This document shows positions 43,064 to 50,076 of a stretch of 64,000 nt of DNA, piece by piece. Location: the NCBI RefSeq assembly GCF_026241855.1, contig NZ_JAPJDC010000001.1:3038001-3102000 (forward strand), written 5' to 3'. A program made the translations under genes and the position numbers. The first letter of the stretch is position 1, and every line of letters begins with the position of its first letter. Source of the stretch: Curtobacterium flaccumfaciens pv. betae (GTDB taxonomy: Bacteria > Actinomycetota > Actinomycetes > Actinomycetales > Microbacteriaceae). A model generated the notes under the pieces. The model saw only the letters and a list, made by a program, of their open reading frames with translations. It was not told the DNA's origin and did not search any database.

Positions 43064-43354
43064 TCAGGAGCGGACGAGCCGGGCGATCGCCTGGCTGGCC
43101 TCGCGCACCTTCTCGTCGGCGGCGTCCCCGCCCTCGGCGACGGCCTCGGCGACGCAGTGCGCCAGGTGGTCCTCGAGCAGCGACAGCGCGACGCGTTCGA
43201 GCGCCCGGTTCGCCGCCGAGATCTGGGTCAGGACGTCGATGCAGTACGTCTCGTCCTCGACCATCCGCGCGATGCCGCGCACCTGCCCCTCGGCGCGACG
43301 GAGTCGCTTGAGCAGGTCGTCCTTGTCGCCGATGTACCCGACGTGTTCGTGCAT
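43064..43354 (-). CDS. csoR: Copper-sensing repressor CsoR
   Basis: 96 residues from the ATG at 43354, which has GGAGG six bases upstream (an ATG at 43375 is less likely). The four-helix family opens with KDDLLKRLRRAEGQVRGIARM. The Cu+ ligands Cys38 (TYCIDVLTQ), His63 and Cys67 (EDHLAHCV) form the C-H-C signature that separates copper sensors from other members. It should repress the csoR-copZ-copA operon and release on Cu+ binding. The operator lies 27 bases upstream. Confidence 0.94.
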   Translation of the reverse strand: MHEHVGYIGDKDDLLKRLRRAEGQVRGIARMVEDETYCIDVLTQISAANRALERVALSLLEDHLAHCVAEAVAEGGDAADEKVREASQAIARLVRS

Positions 43355-43380
43355 GTCCGCCTCCACCGTTCTCAATACGG

Positions 43381-43395
43381 TACCCCCCTAGGGTA
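43381..43395. promoter_or_regulatory. CsoR operator TACCC-N5-GGGTA
   Basis: The palindrome TACCC-CCCTA-GGGTA lies in the 82-base gap between csoR and the divergent AraC gene. Such G/C-tract pseudo-palindromes with a TA step are typical CsoR sites. Its place between both starts means it could affect both genes. Confidence 0.65.
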
Positions 43396-43424
43396 TTCCG
43401 ATCTCGTCCGAGCGCAACCGGTGG

Positions 43425-43430
43425 CATGAT
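43425..43430 (+). promoter_or_regulatory. -10 box CATGAT for leaderless AraC gene
   Basis: CATGAT ends six bases before the ATG at 43437, and no Shine-Dalgarno sequence is present. Transcription would begin on the start codon. Confidence 0.45.
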
Positions 43431-43436
43431 CGGCGC

Positions 43437-44657
43437 ATGGACCCCTCGACGACGAACGGATTCCGCCGGCTGCGGTTCTCCGACGGTGAGGGCTCCGACT
43501 ACTCCGAGATCTTCGCGGCCGAGTACGGCGGCTCGGACTTCGCATCCGAGACCTTCGCCACCGACGACACCCGGTACGAGTACACGGTCGTGGGCGACGA
43601 CGACCTGTCGCTGCGCACCATGCGTGCCGAGGGCGGCCGGCGGGGCGGGGTCATCGGCGTGCGGGACGACCACGTGGTGTTCTGGCTGACCAAGGGCCGG
43701 CTCGAGATGCACTTCGCCGACCGCACCCGCGTCGTCGAGCCGGGCAGCCCGTACATCGCCTCGGCGTCCGAGGCCTACCGGTTCGAGTCCGACGGCACGG
43801 TCTACAACGGCGTGCACGTGTCCGACCGGTTCCTGCGCAGCGTCGGCCGTGACCTCGGCTACCGCCTGCCCGACGGCCCACTGCTGTTCGACCAGCAGGA
43901 CGAGGTCGTCGCCCGGCGTGAACCGCTGCGGCACCTGATCCGCGAACTCGGGCCGGCCCTGGTCGACGACCGCGTGCTCGGACCGATGCGGACCGCCCTG
44001 AACCGCCGGCTGGCCGTCGTCATCCTCGACACGTTCCCCATCCGCAACCGGGGTGACGACGTGCCCGTGGCGAACCGGCTCCGCGACGCGATCCGGTTCA
44101 TCGAGCTGCACGCCGCCGAACGCCCTTCGGTCCCCACGATCGCCGCCGCGTGCGGACTGAGCCAGCGCGGGCTGCAGGACGTCTTCGCCCGGACACTCGA
44201 CACCACCCCGCACCGGTTCCTCCGCGACCACCGACTGGACCGTGTGCGCGAAGAGCTGCTCCGCGCGGACCGGGGTGGCCCGGTCGCCCCGGCTGACTGT
44301 CCGCTCGTGTCCTCCGGCATCGCCGCGATCGCCCGCCGCTGGGGCTTCACCAACCCGGGTCGGTTCGCCGAGACCTACCGCAACCGGTTCGGCGAGGACC
44401 CCGCCGTGACGAAACGCGCGTCGCTGGCTGCGCAGCCGGAGGCCGGCAGGGCGTCGTGGCGTGTCCGCCGTGCGGTGTCGTACATCGAACAGCACCTCGA
44501 CGACCCCCTCACGCTCGACGACATCGCGGCCGCCGCAGGGGTGCTCCCCCGACGGCTGCAGCAGCTCTTCCGCGAGGAGCGCGGCGAGTCCCCGATGGCC
44601 TGCGTGCGAGCCATGCGGGCCGCGGCCGAGCGCAACGACGCGGCCGGAAACGGCTGA
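43437..44657 (+). CDS. AraC-family regulator with an extra C-terminal half HTH domain
   Basis: 406 residues. Residues 1-205 form a cupin-like AraC-binding domain (VVFWLTKGRLEMHFADRTRVVEPGSPYIAS). A full AraC HTH follows (DAIRFIELHAAERPSVPTIAAACGLS... to GFTNPGRFAETYRNRFGEDP, about 220-322). Unusually, a second HTH starts again at about 342 (VRRAVSYIEQHLDDPLTLDDIAAAAGVLPRRLQQLFREERGESP) but stops after its first helix-turn-helix. It may be a broken tandem duplication or a real third DNA contact. The gene is divergent from csoR, but no copper role can be deduced. Confidence 0.83.
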   Translation: MDPSTTNGFRRLRFSDGEGSDYSEIFAAEYGGSDFASETFATDDTRYEYTVVGDDDLSLRTMRAEGGRRGGVIGVRDDHVVFWLTKGRLEMHFADRTRVVEPGSPYIASASEAYRFESDGTVYNGVHVSDRFLRSVGRDLGYRLPDGPLLFDQQDEVVARREPLRHLIRELGPALVDDRVLGPMRTALNRRLAVVILDTFPIRNRGDDVPVANRLRDAIRFIELHAAERPSVPTIAAACGLSQRGLQDVFARTLDTTPHRFLRDHRLDRVREELLRADRGGPVAPADCPLVSSGIAAIARRWGFTNPGRFAETYRNRFGEDPAVTKRASLAAQPEAGRASWRVRRAVSYIEQHLDDPLTLDDIAAAAGVLPRRLQQLFREERGESPMACVRAMRAAAERNDAAGNG

Positions 44658-44691
44658 AAGGCCCGACGGAACAGCCCGGGGGTACACGCAG

Positions 44692-44711
44692 ATCCCCGGA
44701 TTTCCGGGGAT
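44692..44711. promoter_or_regulatory. Inverted repeat ATCCCCGGA-TT-TCCGGGGAT
   Basis: Perfect 9-bp arms around TT, 35 bases after the AraC gene stop and 116 bases before the Asp23 cluster. Short arms and a tiny loop suit an operator better than a terminator. Either role is inference. Confidence 0.45.
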
Positions 44712-44826
44712 GCCTGGACATCACCCGAATCCGAGAAGTCGTGTGTGACGAATCTCTTCCACAGCCCGTCTCATCCGTGAACAGCAACCGCTGGGAACGC
44801 CCGGCGGGTCAACGGAAGGAACGAAC

Positions 44827-45285
44827 ATGGCTGACACCATCACCCCCACCCCGGCCACCACGGCGACCCGTGCCACCTCGCACGCCGGCACCAGCGGCGT
44901 CACCGGCAAGACCGTCATCGACGACACCGTCGTGTCGAAGGTCGCCGGCATCGCCGCCCGCGAGGTCAACGGCGTGCACTCCCTCGGCAACGGCGCAGCC
45001 CGTGCCATCGGCGCCCTCCGCGACGCCATCGGCCAGCGCGACTTCGGTCAGGGCGTCAAGGTCGAGGTCGGCGAGAAGCAGGTCGCCGCGGACATCGTGA
45101 TCGTCGCCGAGTACCCGGTGTCGCTTCAGCAGGTCGCCGACGGCGTCCGTTCCGGTGTCGCCCGTGCCCTCGAGCAGATCGTCGGCATGGAGGTCGCCGA
45201 GGTCAACGTGACCGTCCAGGACGTCTACATCCCGGGCGACGACGACGACAACGACGACGAGAAGAAGGAAGCCCGAGTCGCATGA
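44827..45285 (+). CDS. Asp23/Gls24 family envelope stress protein
   Basis: 152 residues. The Asp23 core (27-135) is clear: VIDDTVVSKVAGIAAREVNGVHSLG, VKVEVGEKQVAADIVIVAEY and EVAEVNVTVQDVYIP. The first 25 residues are Thr/Ala-rich and disordered, and the end is a run of Asp and Lys. Asp23 proteins form filaments or a coat at the inner face of the membrane in firmicutes and are induced by alkaline and cell-wall stress. GGAAGGAACG precedes the ATG. It is the first of at least five overlapping or closely spaced genes. Confidence 0.9.
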   Translation: MADTITPTPATTATRATSHAGTSGVTGKTVIDDTVVSKVAGIAAREVNGVHSLGNGAARAIGALRDAIGQRDFGQGVKVEVGEKQVAADIVIVAEYPVSLQQVADGVRSGVARALEQIVGMEVAEVNVTVQDVYIPGDDDDNDDEKKEARVA

Positions 45286-45473
45286 GCAACACGCTGATCG
45301 GCGCCCTCATCGGCGCAGTCCTCGCCGTCGTGGCACTGCAGTTCGGGTTCTGGGGCTTCGTGCTCGTGATCGTGTTCGGTGCGATCGGGGCCCTCGTGGC
45401 CGCCCTCGCCACCGGTCGCATCGACCGCGGTGCCCTGACCGACGTGCTGACCGGACGCCGGAGCTCCCGGTGA
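45282..45473 (+). CDS. Small membrane protein of the Asp23 cluster (DUF2273-like)
   Basis: 63 residues, ATGA overlap with the preceding gene. Two adjacent hydrophobic stretches (TLIGALIGAVLAVVALQFGFW and GFVLVIVFGAIGALVAALA) form a hairpin, followed by a basic tail. DUF2273 proteins are regular partners of Asp23 and are thought to anchor it to the membrane. Assignment rests on size, topology and position. Confidence 0.8.
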   Translation: MSNTLIGALIGAVLAVVALQFGFWGFVLVIVFGAIGALVAALATGRIDRGALTDVLTGRRSSR

Positions 45474-45784
45474 ACGCCGGCCCGGACGTCCCGGGCCGCG
45501 TCGAGATCACCGCACGCGCGCTCACCTCGCTGGCGCGGGCCGTCGCAGCCGAAGGGCTCGGCGCCCCCGCCAAGCGGGTGCGCGTCGGACTCGGCGACGC
45601 GTCGGGAGCACTGTCGCTCGACATCACCGGGCCGATCGCCGCGAGCGACGACATCGTCTCGGGGTCGATCCGGATCGCGGACCAGGTCAAGGGCCGCGTG
45701 AGCGACCTGACCGGACGCCGCGTCGGCAGTGCCCACATCGAACTCACCGGGATCGTGCGCGAGCACGAGTCCCGTGCCCGCTAG
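45470..45784 (+). CDS. Small Asp23-like protein
   Basis: 104 residues, GTG start in a GTGA overlap. The pattern VEITARALTSLARAVAAEGLG, RVRVGLGDASGALSLDITGPI and VGSAHIELTGIV repeats the beta-strand order of an Asp23 domain but lacks the start helix wording. It probably pairs with the larger Asp23 proteins of this cluster. No membrane segment. I could not find a firmer name. Confidence 0.75.
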   Translation: MNAGPDVPGRVEITARALTSLARAVAAEGLGAPAKRVRVGLGDASGALSLDITGPIAASDDIVSGSIRIADQVKGRVSDLTGRRVGSAHIELTGIVREHESRAR

Positions 45785-45793
45785 GAGGCCATC

Positions 45794-46369
45794 ATGAGCA
45801 ACGGTTCCGTCGAACGACGCATCCGTCGTCGGAGCGTGCACCGCTCCCGCTCCACCGCAGTGGCGGTGGCCCTCGTGGTGCTCGCCCTGGTGGCCGCCTG
45901 GATCGGCACCGAGTCGGTGCTCAGCGCCATAGGCCGCCCGCCGCTCGTCGCCGACCCCCAGACCGTGGTCGACACCGCGCTCCGCCCGGACGCCGCGTTC
46001 GTCACCATCGTGGAGGCCATCGCGGGTGTGCTCGTCGTCCTCGGCGTCGTGCTGGTCGTCCTGGCGCTCAAGCCCGGCCGCCAGCACCGATCGGTCGTCG
46101 AACACGAGCGTGGTGCCGTCGTCATCGACGCCCGCATCCTCGCCTCCACCGCGGCCAACGCCGCCGGCATGGCGGCCGGTGTCCCCGAGGGGAACGCCTC
46201 CGCCACCGCCCGTGGCCGTTCCACCGAGGTCCGGATCGTCCCCGTCACCGGTGTGCCGGTCGACGAGGCGAGCGTCCGCGCCGCCGTCGTGGAGCGCCTG
46301 AGCGGCCTCGACGAGCGCTTCGGCCGACGCGTCCGCGTCCGGGTCGAGGAGAAGGGAACCCTGGCATGA
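45794..46369 (+). CDS. DUF6286-like two-helix membrane protein
   Basis: 191 residues. A basic N-terminus (VERRIRRRSVHRSRS) leads to helix 1 (VALVVLALVAAWIGTESVL), a short outside loop, helix 2 (VEAIAGVLVVLGVVLVVLAL) and a cytoplasmic domain of about 100 residues. That domain has the AmaP-like pattern ASTAANAAGM... and VRIVPVTGVPVDEASVRAAVVERL. Known Asp23 clusters of actinobacteria carry such a gene. TAGGAGG lies before the ATG, immediately after the preceding stop, and the next gene overlaps by four bases. Confidence 0.72.
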   Translation: MSNGSVERRIRRRSVHRSRSTAVAVALVVLALVAAWIGTESVLSAIGRPPLVADPQTVVDTALRPDAAFVTIVEAIAGVLVVLGVVLVVLALKPGRQHRSVVEHERGAVVIDARILASTAANAAGMAAGVPEGNASATARGRSTEVRIVPVTGVPVDEASVRAAVVERLSGLDERFGRRVRVRVEEKGTLA

Positions 46370-46929
46370 CCAAGAGCAACCGGACCCTCAACCGGATCAT
46401 CCTGTTCGTCCTCGGCCTCGTCGCCGTCGTCATCGGGATCGCGATGGGCGCGGGTGTGCTGCCCGCCGTCCAGGACGCCGTCAAGCCGTACGTCGACCTC
46501 CCCCGCAGCCTCGACGTCCCCGCGTCCGCGCTGTGGATCGTCGCCGGGGCCGCGACCCTCGTGATCGTCCTGTCGCTCGTGTGGGTCTTCACCCGCGGTG
46601 GTGGCGGCACGTCCGTCGCCGTGCGGGAGCACTCGGGCGACGACGCCGTCACGATCAACGTCGCACTCGTCCGGGACGTCCTCGAGTACGAACTCGCGGG
46701 TGTCCGCGACGTGGTCGGCTCCCGTGTCGACACCTACCTCGTCCGCCGGCAGCGCGCCGCACGGATCCGTGTCGCGGTCCGCCGCGGCGGGGACGCCGTC
46801 ACCGTGCTCGACGCCGTCGACCGAGCCGTCGCGGTCCTCGACCGCACCCTCGGCCGTCCGGTCCCGGTGCTCGTGCACTTGACCGGCGGTACCCGCTCCG
46901 CGCTCGCGAAGTCGACCCGCGTCCACTGA
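46366..46929 (+). CDS. AmaP-like alkaline-shock membrane anchor protein
   Basis: 187 residues. Two membrane helices (RIILFVLGLVAVVIGIAMGAG and SALWIVAGAATLVIVLSLVWVF) flank a loop of about 30 residues. The cytoplasmic part has the Asp23-like alternation (VTINVALVRDVLEYELAGV, RIRVAVRRGGDAVTVLDAVDRAV). This is the layout of AmaP, the membrane anchor for Asp23 in Staphylococcus. The name is by analogy; sequence likeness is modest. Confidence 0.75.
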   Translation: MTKSNRTLNRIILFVLGLVAVVIGIAMGAGVLPAVQDAVKPYVDLPRSLDVPASALWIVAGAATLVIVLSLVWVFTRGGGGTSVAVREHSGDDAVTINVALVRDVLEYELAGVRDVVGSRVDTYLVRRQRAARIRVAVRRGGDAVTVLDAVDRAVAVLDRTLGRPVPVLVHLTGGTRSALAKSTRVH

Positions 46930-47012
46930 CACCCGTCAGCCGGACGCACCCCGGGCCTCCCGGCCCACCACCACACCACCGGGCGCACCGCCCACCGACG
47001 AAAGGACCCGTC

Positions 47013-47186
47013 ATGGGACTCGACGACAAGATCAAGAACGCCGCACAGGACCTCGCCGGCAAGGCGAAGGAAGCCGTCGGCAACCTGACCAACGACGACT
47101 CCAAGGTCGCCGAGGGCAAGAAGGACCAGGCCGCCGCGAGCGCGAAGCAGACCGGCGAGGACGTCAAGGACGTCTTCAAGAAGTAG
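47013..47186 (+). CDS. CsbD-family stress protein
   Basis: 57 residues. GLDDKIKNAAQDLAGKAKEAVGN is the standard CsbD opening, with TNDDSKVAEGKKDQA in the second half. These small, charged, helical proteins belong to general stress regulons. The function is unknown. AAAGGA precedes the ATG. It sits between two parts of the Asp23 cluster with gaps of about 80 bases on either side, so it may have its own promoter. Confidence 0.93.
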   Translation: MGLDDKIKNAAQDLAGKAKEAVGNLTNDDSKVAEGKKDQAAASAKQTGEDVKDVFKK

Positions 47187-47265
47187 GTCGTACGTACCGT
47201 CTCGGGGCACTCGCGCAGTCGGGTGCCCCGATGCGTTCCGGCGGAACCCGAACGAGGAGAGAACC

Positions 47266-48099
47266 ATGCAGCACGACCCGAACGCGCACACGCAGGTCAC
47301 CGAGGTGGCGCTGCCCGCGGAGCTCACGGAGCCGTTGCCCGACGACGCGAGCACCGTCACGATCGTCGCCCGGACCGCAGCGGAGACCGCACTCGGCGTG
47401 CCCGGTGTGCACCACCTCGGCGGGATCGCCGCCCGTGCAGCCGACCAGCTCCGCAAGCAGCTCGGCCGGAGCGCCGGCGCCGCCGGCGTGCAGGTCGACG
47501 AGGACGACGGCGCGCTCGGCGTGCAGGTCTCCATCGTCGTCAGCTACCCGGAGCCGGTGCTGCACGTCGCCGACGAGGTGCGGAAGCAGGTGATCGCCGC
47601 TACGCGGCAGCTGTCCGAGCTCCCGACGAGCGTGGACGTCCGCGTCCTCGACGTGCACGGCCCCTTCGACGACGAGCAGTCACCGCTCGGCCGCGCGACC
47701 GAGGTCGCGACTGACGCCGTCGAGCAGGCTGCCGAGACCACCGGCGACGCCGTCGAGCAAGCCGCCGAGACCACGGCGGACGCGACGAAACGCGCTGCCG
47801 CAGCGACCGCCGACGTGACCAAGCGCACCGCGGACGCGACCGCCGACGCCACCAAGCGCGCTGCCGACGCCACCGCCGAGACCACGAAGCGCGTCGTCGA
47901 GAGCGCCGCCGACACCACCGAGGACGTGCGTGACGCCGCCGCCGAGTCGCTCGCACGGGCGTCGGAGCAGGCCGCCGACGCCGCGGCCGACGCAGCCGAC
48001 GCCGCTGAGGACGCCGCCGCCGCTGCCGCCGACGCGGCCGAGACCGAGACCGCTGCGGCCGAGACGGACGTCGCCCGGCACCGCCGAGAGCAGCCGTGA
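47266..48099 (+). CDS. Asp23-domain protein with long LEA-like Ala/Thr/Lys/Asp repeat tail
   Basis: 277 residues. Residues 25-130 are an Asp23 domain (VTIVARTAAETALGVPGVHHLGG, VQVSIVVSYPEPVLHVADEVRKQV, PTSVDVRVLDVHGP). From about 142 to 265 runs a tail in which words such as DATKRAADAT, AAETTGDAVEQ and AADAAEDAAA recur roughly every 11 residues. It has no Pro or Gly breaks, as in late-embryogenesis-abundant and apolipoprotein-like amphipathic helices. Such a tail could lie along a membrane or protect against drying; that is inference. GAGGAGAG precedes the ATG. It overlaps the next gene by four bases. Confidence 0.85.
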   Translation: MQHDPNAHTQVTEVALPAELTEPLPDDASTVTIVARTAAETALGVPGVHHLGGIAARAADQLRKQLGRSAGAAGVQVDEDDGALGVQVSIVVSYPEPVLHVADEVRKQVIAATRQLSELPTSVDVRVLDVHGPFDDEQSPLGRATEVATDAVEQAAETTGDAVEQAAETTADATKRAAAATADVTKRTADATADATKRAADATAETTKRVVESAADTTEDVRDAAAESLARASEQAADAAADAADAAEDAAAAAADAAETETAAAETDVARHRREQP

Positions 48100-48512
48100 C
48101 CACCGCCTGGTCCGGGAACCGCCGGGCGAAGCTCCGTCGCCCCCGGCCACGCGGCGTCTGGATCGCCTCGGGCATCGGTGTGGTCCTGGTCCTCGGCACG
48201 GCGCTGGGGGCGTTCCTGCCCCTCGTCGGGTTCCTCGGCGGCGTCACGGCGACCACCTCGGGACTCGTGCCGTTCCCGTTCGTGCGGGTGGCACTCGTCA
48301 CGATCGCGGGGTCGCTGGTCGTCCTCGCGCTGCTCGCCCTCGCCTTCACCCGACGGCACACCGCGACCGCAGCCTCGGCCGTCGTGCTCGCCGTCCTCGT
48401 GGCCGTCGCCGTCACGATCGTCCCGGTCGTCCTCGTCGCCATCGGGTCCGCCGACCGCGCCGGTGGCGTCTGGCCGATCGTCGCCGACCTCTGGAACCGC
48501 TTCACCGGCTGA
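48096..48512 (+). CDS. Membrane protein of unknown function in the Asp23 cluster
   Basis: 138 residues, GTG start overlapping the Asp23-tail gene. A basic N-terminus (KLRRPRPRG) is followed by three long hydrophobic segments (GVWIASGIGVVLVLGTALGAFLPLV, VALVTIAGSLVVLALLALAF and ASAVVLAVLVAVAVTIVPVVLVAI). The short C-terminus ends in WNRFTG. No charged residue inside the helices suggests transport. Translational coupling with the preceding gene suggests a membrane partner for that Asp23 protein. Confidence 0.75.
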   Translation: MTTAWSGNRRAKLRRPRPRGVWIASGIGVVLVLGTALGAFLPLVGFLGGVTATTSGLVPFPFVRVALVTIAGSLVVLALLALAFTRRHTATAASAVVLAVLVAVAVTIVPVVLVAIGSADRAGGVWPIVADLWNRFTG

Positions 48513-48550
48513 CGCGCCGACACCGCTGACGCCTCCGGCGCATCACACAT

Positions 48551-48583
48551 GGATCACGACACGGACGACTCGCGTCGTGATCC
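48551..48583. promoter_or_regulatory. Inverted repeat GGATCACGAC-N13-GTCGTGATCC before the sigma factor gene
   Basis: Perfect 10-bp arms, 39 bases after the preceding stop and 49 before the GTG at 48632. A smaller repeat ACGAC-ATT-GTCGT follows at 48604-48616. They could end the Asp23 cluster transcript or control the sigma gene. Confidence 0.5.
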
Positions 48584-48631
48584 GTGTCATGTTCGGCCTC
48601 TTCACGACATTGTCGTAGTGGAGGGAGCACC

Positions 48632-49171
48632 GTGGACAACACCGCAGAAGACGACGCCGGCCTCGCCCGGCGCCTCGCCTCGGGGGACAGAGCAGCACTC
48701 GCGACGGCGTTCGACCGGTTCGCGCCGACGCTGACCCGCTACGCCTGGGCGATCGCGGGGAGCAAGCAGGACGTCGAAGAGCTGGTCCAGGACACGTTCC
48801 TGACGCTCTGGCAGCGAGCCGACGGCCTGCAGCTCCCGACCGGCACACTCCTGCCGTGGCTGCTGGTGGTGTGCCGGAACCACGCCAAGAACCTGGGACG
48901 GCGCAACCAGAAGCACGCCGGCGACGAGCTCCCCTTCGACCTCGCCGCCCCCGCTGACACCACCGAGGCATCCGAGCAGCTCCGCTGGGTCCGCGCCGAG
49001 ATCGCCGCACTGCCGGAGACCGACCGCCGGATCTGCGAACTCTGCCTGCTGCAGGGGTACTCCTACGCCGAAGCCGCACAACTGCTCGGACTCAGCGTCG
49101 GGGCGGTCACCCAGCGGGTCTCCCGGTCCCGCCGACGACTCAGGAAGGCGGTGACGCACGATGAACACTGA
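48632..49171 (+). CDS. ECF-type RNA polymerase sigma factor
   Basis: 179 residues from the GTG at 48632, with GGAGGGA eight bases upstream. Region 2 is GDRAALATAFDRFAPTLTRYAW... and DVEELVQDTFLTLWQRAD. Region 4 is LPETDRRICELCLLQGYSYAEAAQLLGLSVGAVTQRVSRSRRRLR. The linker is short. It directs polymerase to a stress or surface regulon. The next gene overlaps its end by 11 bases and encodes a single-pass membrane protein, the usual place for an anti-sigma factor, although no zinc-binding anti-sigma motif is present there. Confidence 0.92.
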   Translation: MDNTAEDDAGLARRLASGDRAALATAFDRFAPTLTRYAWAIAGSKQDVEELVQDTFLTLWQRADGLQLPTGTLLPWLLVVCRNHAKNLGRRNQKHAGDELPFDLAAPADTTEASEQLRWVRAEIAALPETDRRICELCLLQGYSYAEAAQLLGLSVGAVTQRVSRSRRRLRKAVTHDEH

Positions 49172-49997
49172 ACCTCCCCAGCGAGACGACCTGCAGCGCA
49201 TGCTCGTCTCGATGAAGCAGAACGTCCTCGAGCGGGCCACCCCTCGCCCGAAGCGACGAGGCCGCCGGGCAGGCATCGCGATCGGTGTCGTCGGGGTGCT
49301 GCTGCTCGGTGCTGCGGGCGGCGGGGTCGCGCTCGGCCTCATCCCGACGTCGATCACCACCGCCCCCGCCCCCACCGCGACGACGACACCCGAGCCGTCG
49401 CCGACCGAGACCTCGTCCGGGGCCCCGGTCGTGGGCGGCCCGACGCCCACGGCGAACCCGACCCCGACCCCGACGCCGACGTCGACCCGGCCGCCGTACT
49501 CGCTGTCCGATCCGGACACGTGGACGATCTCCGGCAGCGAGGTGGGGCCGATCGCGCTCGGCGGGGAGGACGCCGCCGAGACGGACGACCTGGACGGGAT
49601 CTACACGCCCGCGCCCTGCCTCAACCCGAACGTCACCTTCTGGCGGTCGCAGGATTACCCGGAACTGACGGTGGTCCGGGCGGACGACGGCACGGTGCAG
49701 AGTCTCGCCATCGGAACCGGCGCCCCGGACGCTCCGGGCAACGGCCCCACGACGGCTGCGGGACTCGGGGTCGGCAGCACGCTCGCCGAGTTGCGGGCGG
49801 CGTACCCCGACCTCCACTACACGGAGCCCGGCAACGACGACGCCCAGCCGTCGGACTCGCCCTACGGCGGCTGGACGACGACGATCAACGGCGTGTTCGT
49901 CAGCTTCCGGGGCCCGTCGCTCGGCTCCAGCGACCGGGCGGACTCGGTGTGGGTGAGCAAGGTCGATCAGTCGCCGCCGACGGAGTTCTGCGGGTGA
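49161..49997 (+). CDS. Single-pass membrane protein with extracytoplasmic domain, possible sigma-factor partner
   Basis: 278 residues. Residues 1-38 are cytoplasmic and basic (LQRMLVSMKQNVLERATPRP), 39-60 one membrane helix (GIAIGVVGVLLLGAAGGGVALG), and 65-110 a Thr/Pro-rich stalk. Residues 110-278 form an exported domain with two Cys (TPAPCLNP and the final FCG), perhaps a disulfide, and strands such as LTVVRADDGTVQSLAIGTG. The 11-base overlap with the sigma gene argues for a linked role. The cytoplasmic part is very short for an anti-sigma domain and lacks HxxxCxxC. I do not recognise the exported domain. Confidence 0.75.
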   Translation: MNTEPPQRDDLQRMLVSMKQNVLERATPRPKRRGRRAGIAIGVVGVLLLGAAGGGVALGLIPTSITTAPAPTATTTPEPSPTETSSGAPVVGGPTPTANPTPTPTPTSTRPPYSLSDPDTWTISGSEVGPIALGGEDAAETDDLDGIYTPAPCLNPNVTFWRSQDYPELTVVRADDGTVQSLAIGTGAPDAPGNGPTTAAGLGVGSTLAELRAAYPDLHYTEPGNDDAQPSDSPYGGWTTTINGVFVSFRGPSLGSSDRADSVWVSKVDQSPPTEFCG

Positions 49998-50003
49998 CGT
50001 CGC

Positions 50004-50063
50004 CGGACCGGAGGCGCGGATCACGCGAGCCGATCGGCTCGCGTGGTCCGCGCCTCCGGTCCG
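50004..50063. repeat. Family C palindrome, 29-bp arms
   Basis: Arms 50004-50032 and 50035-50063 (CGGACCGGAGGCGCGG...) pair at 28 of 29 positions around AT. It begins six bases after one stop codon and ends 13 bases before the next start, with the -10 box of the next gene directly behind it. The hairpin could end the sigma operon transcript. Confidence 0.8.
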
Positions 50064-50064
50064 C

Positions 50065-50070
50065 TACCCT
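50065..50070 (+). promoter_or_regulatory. -10 box TACCCT for a leaderless mRNA
   Basis: TACCCT ends six bases before the GTG at 50077. Its -35 region would fall inside the right arm of the preceding palindrome. Confidence 0.45.
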
Positions 50071-50076
50071 CGCGAC

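Noticed and set aside
49161..49997. Zinc-binding anti-sigma factor
   Set aside because: No HxxxCxxC motif and too short a cytoplasmic part; kept as a possible partner only.
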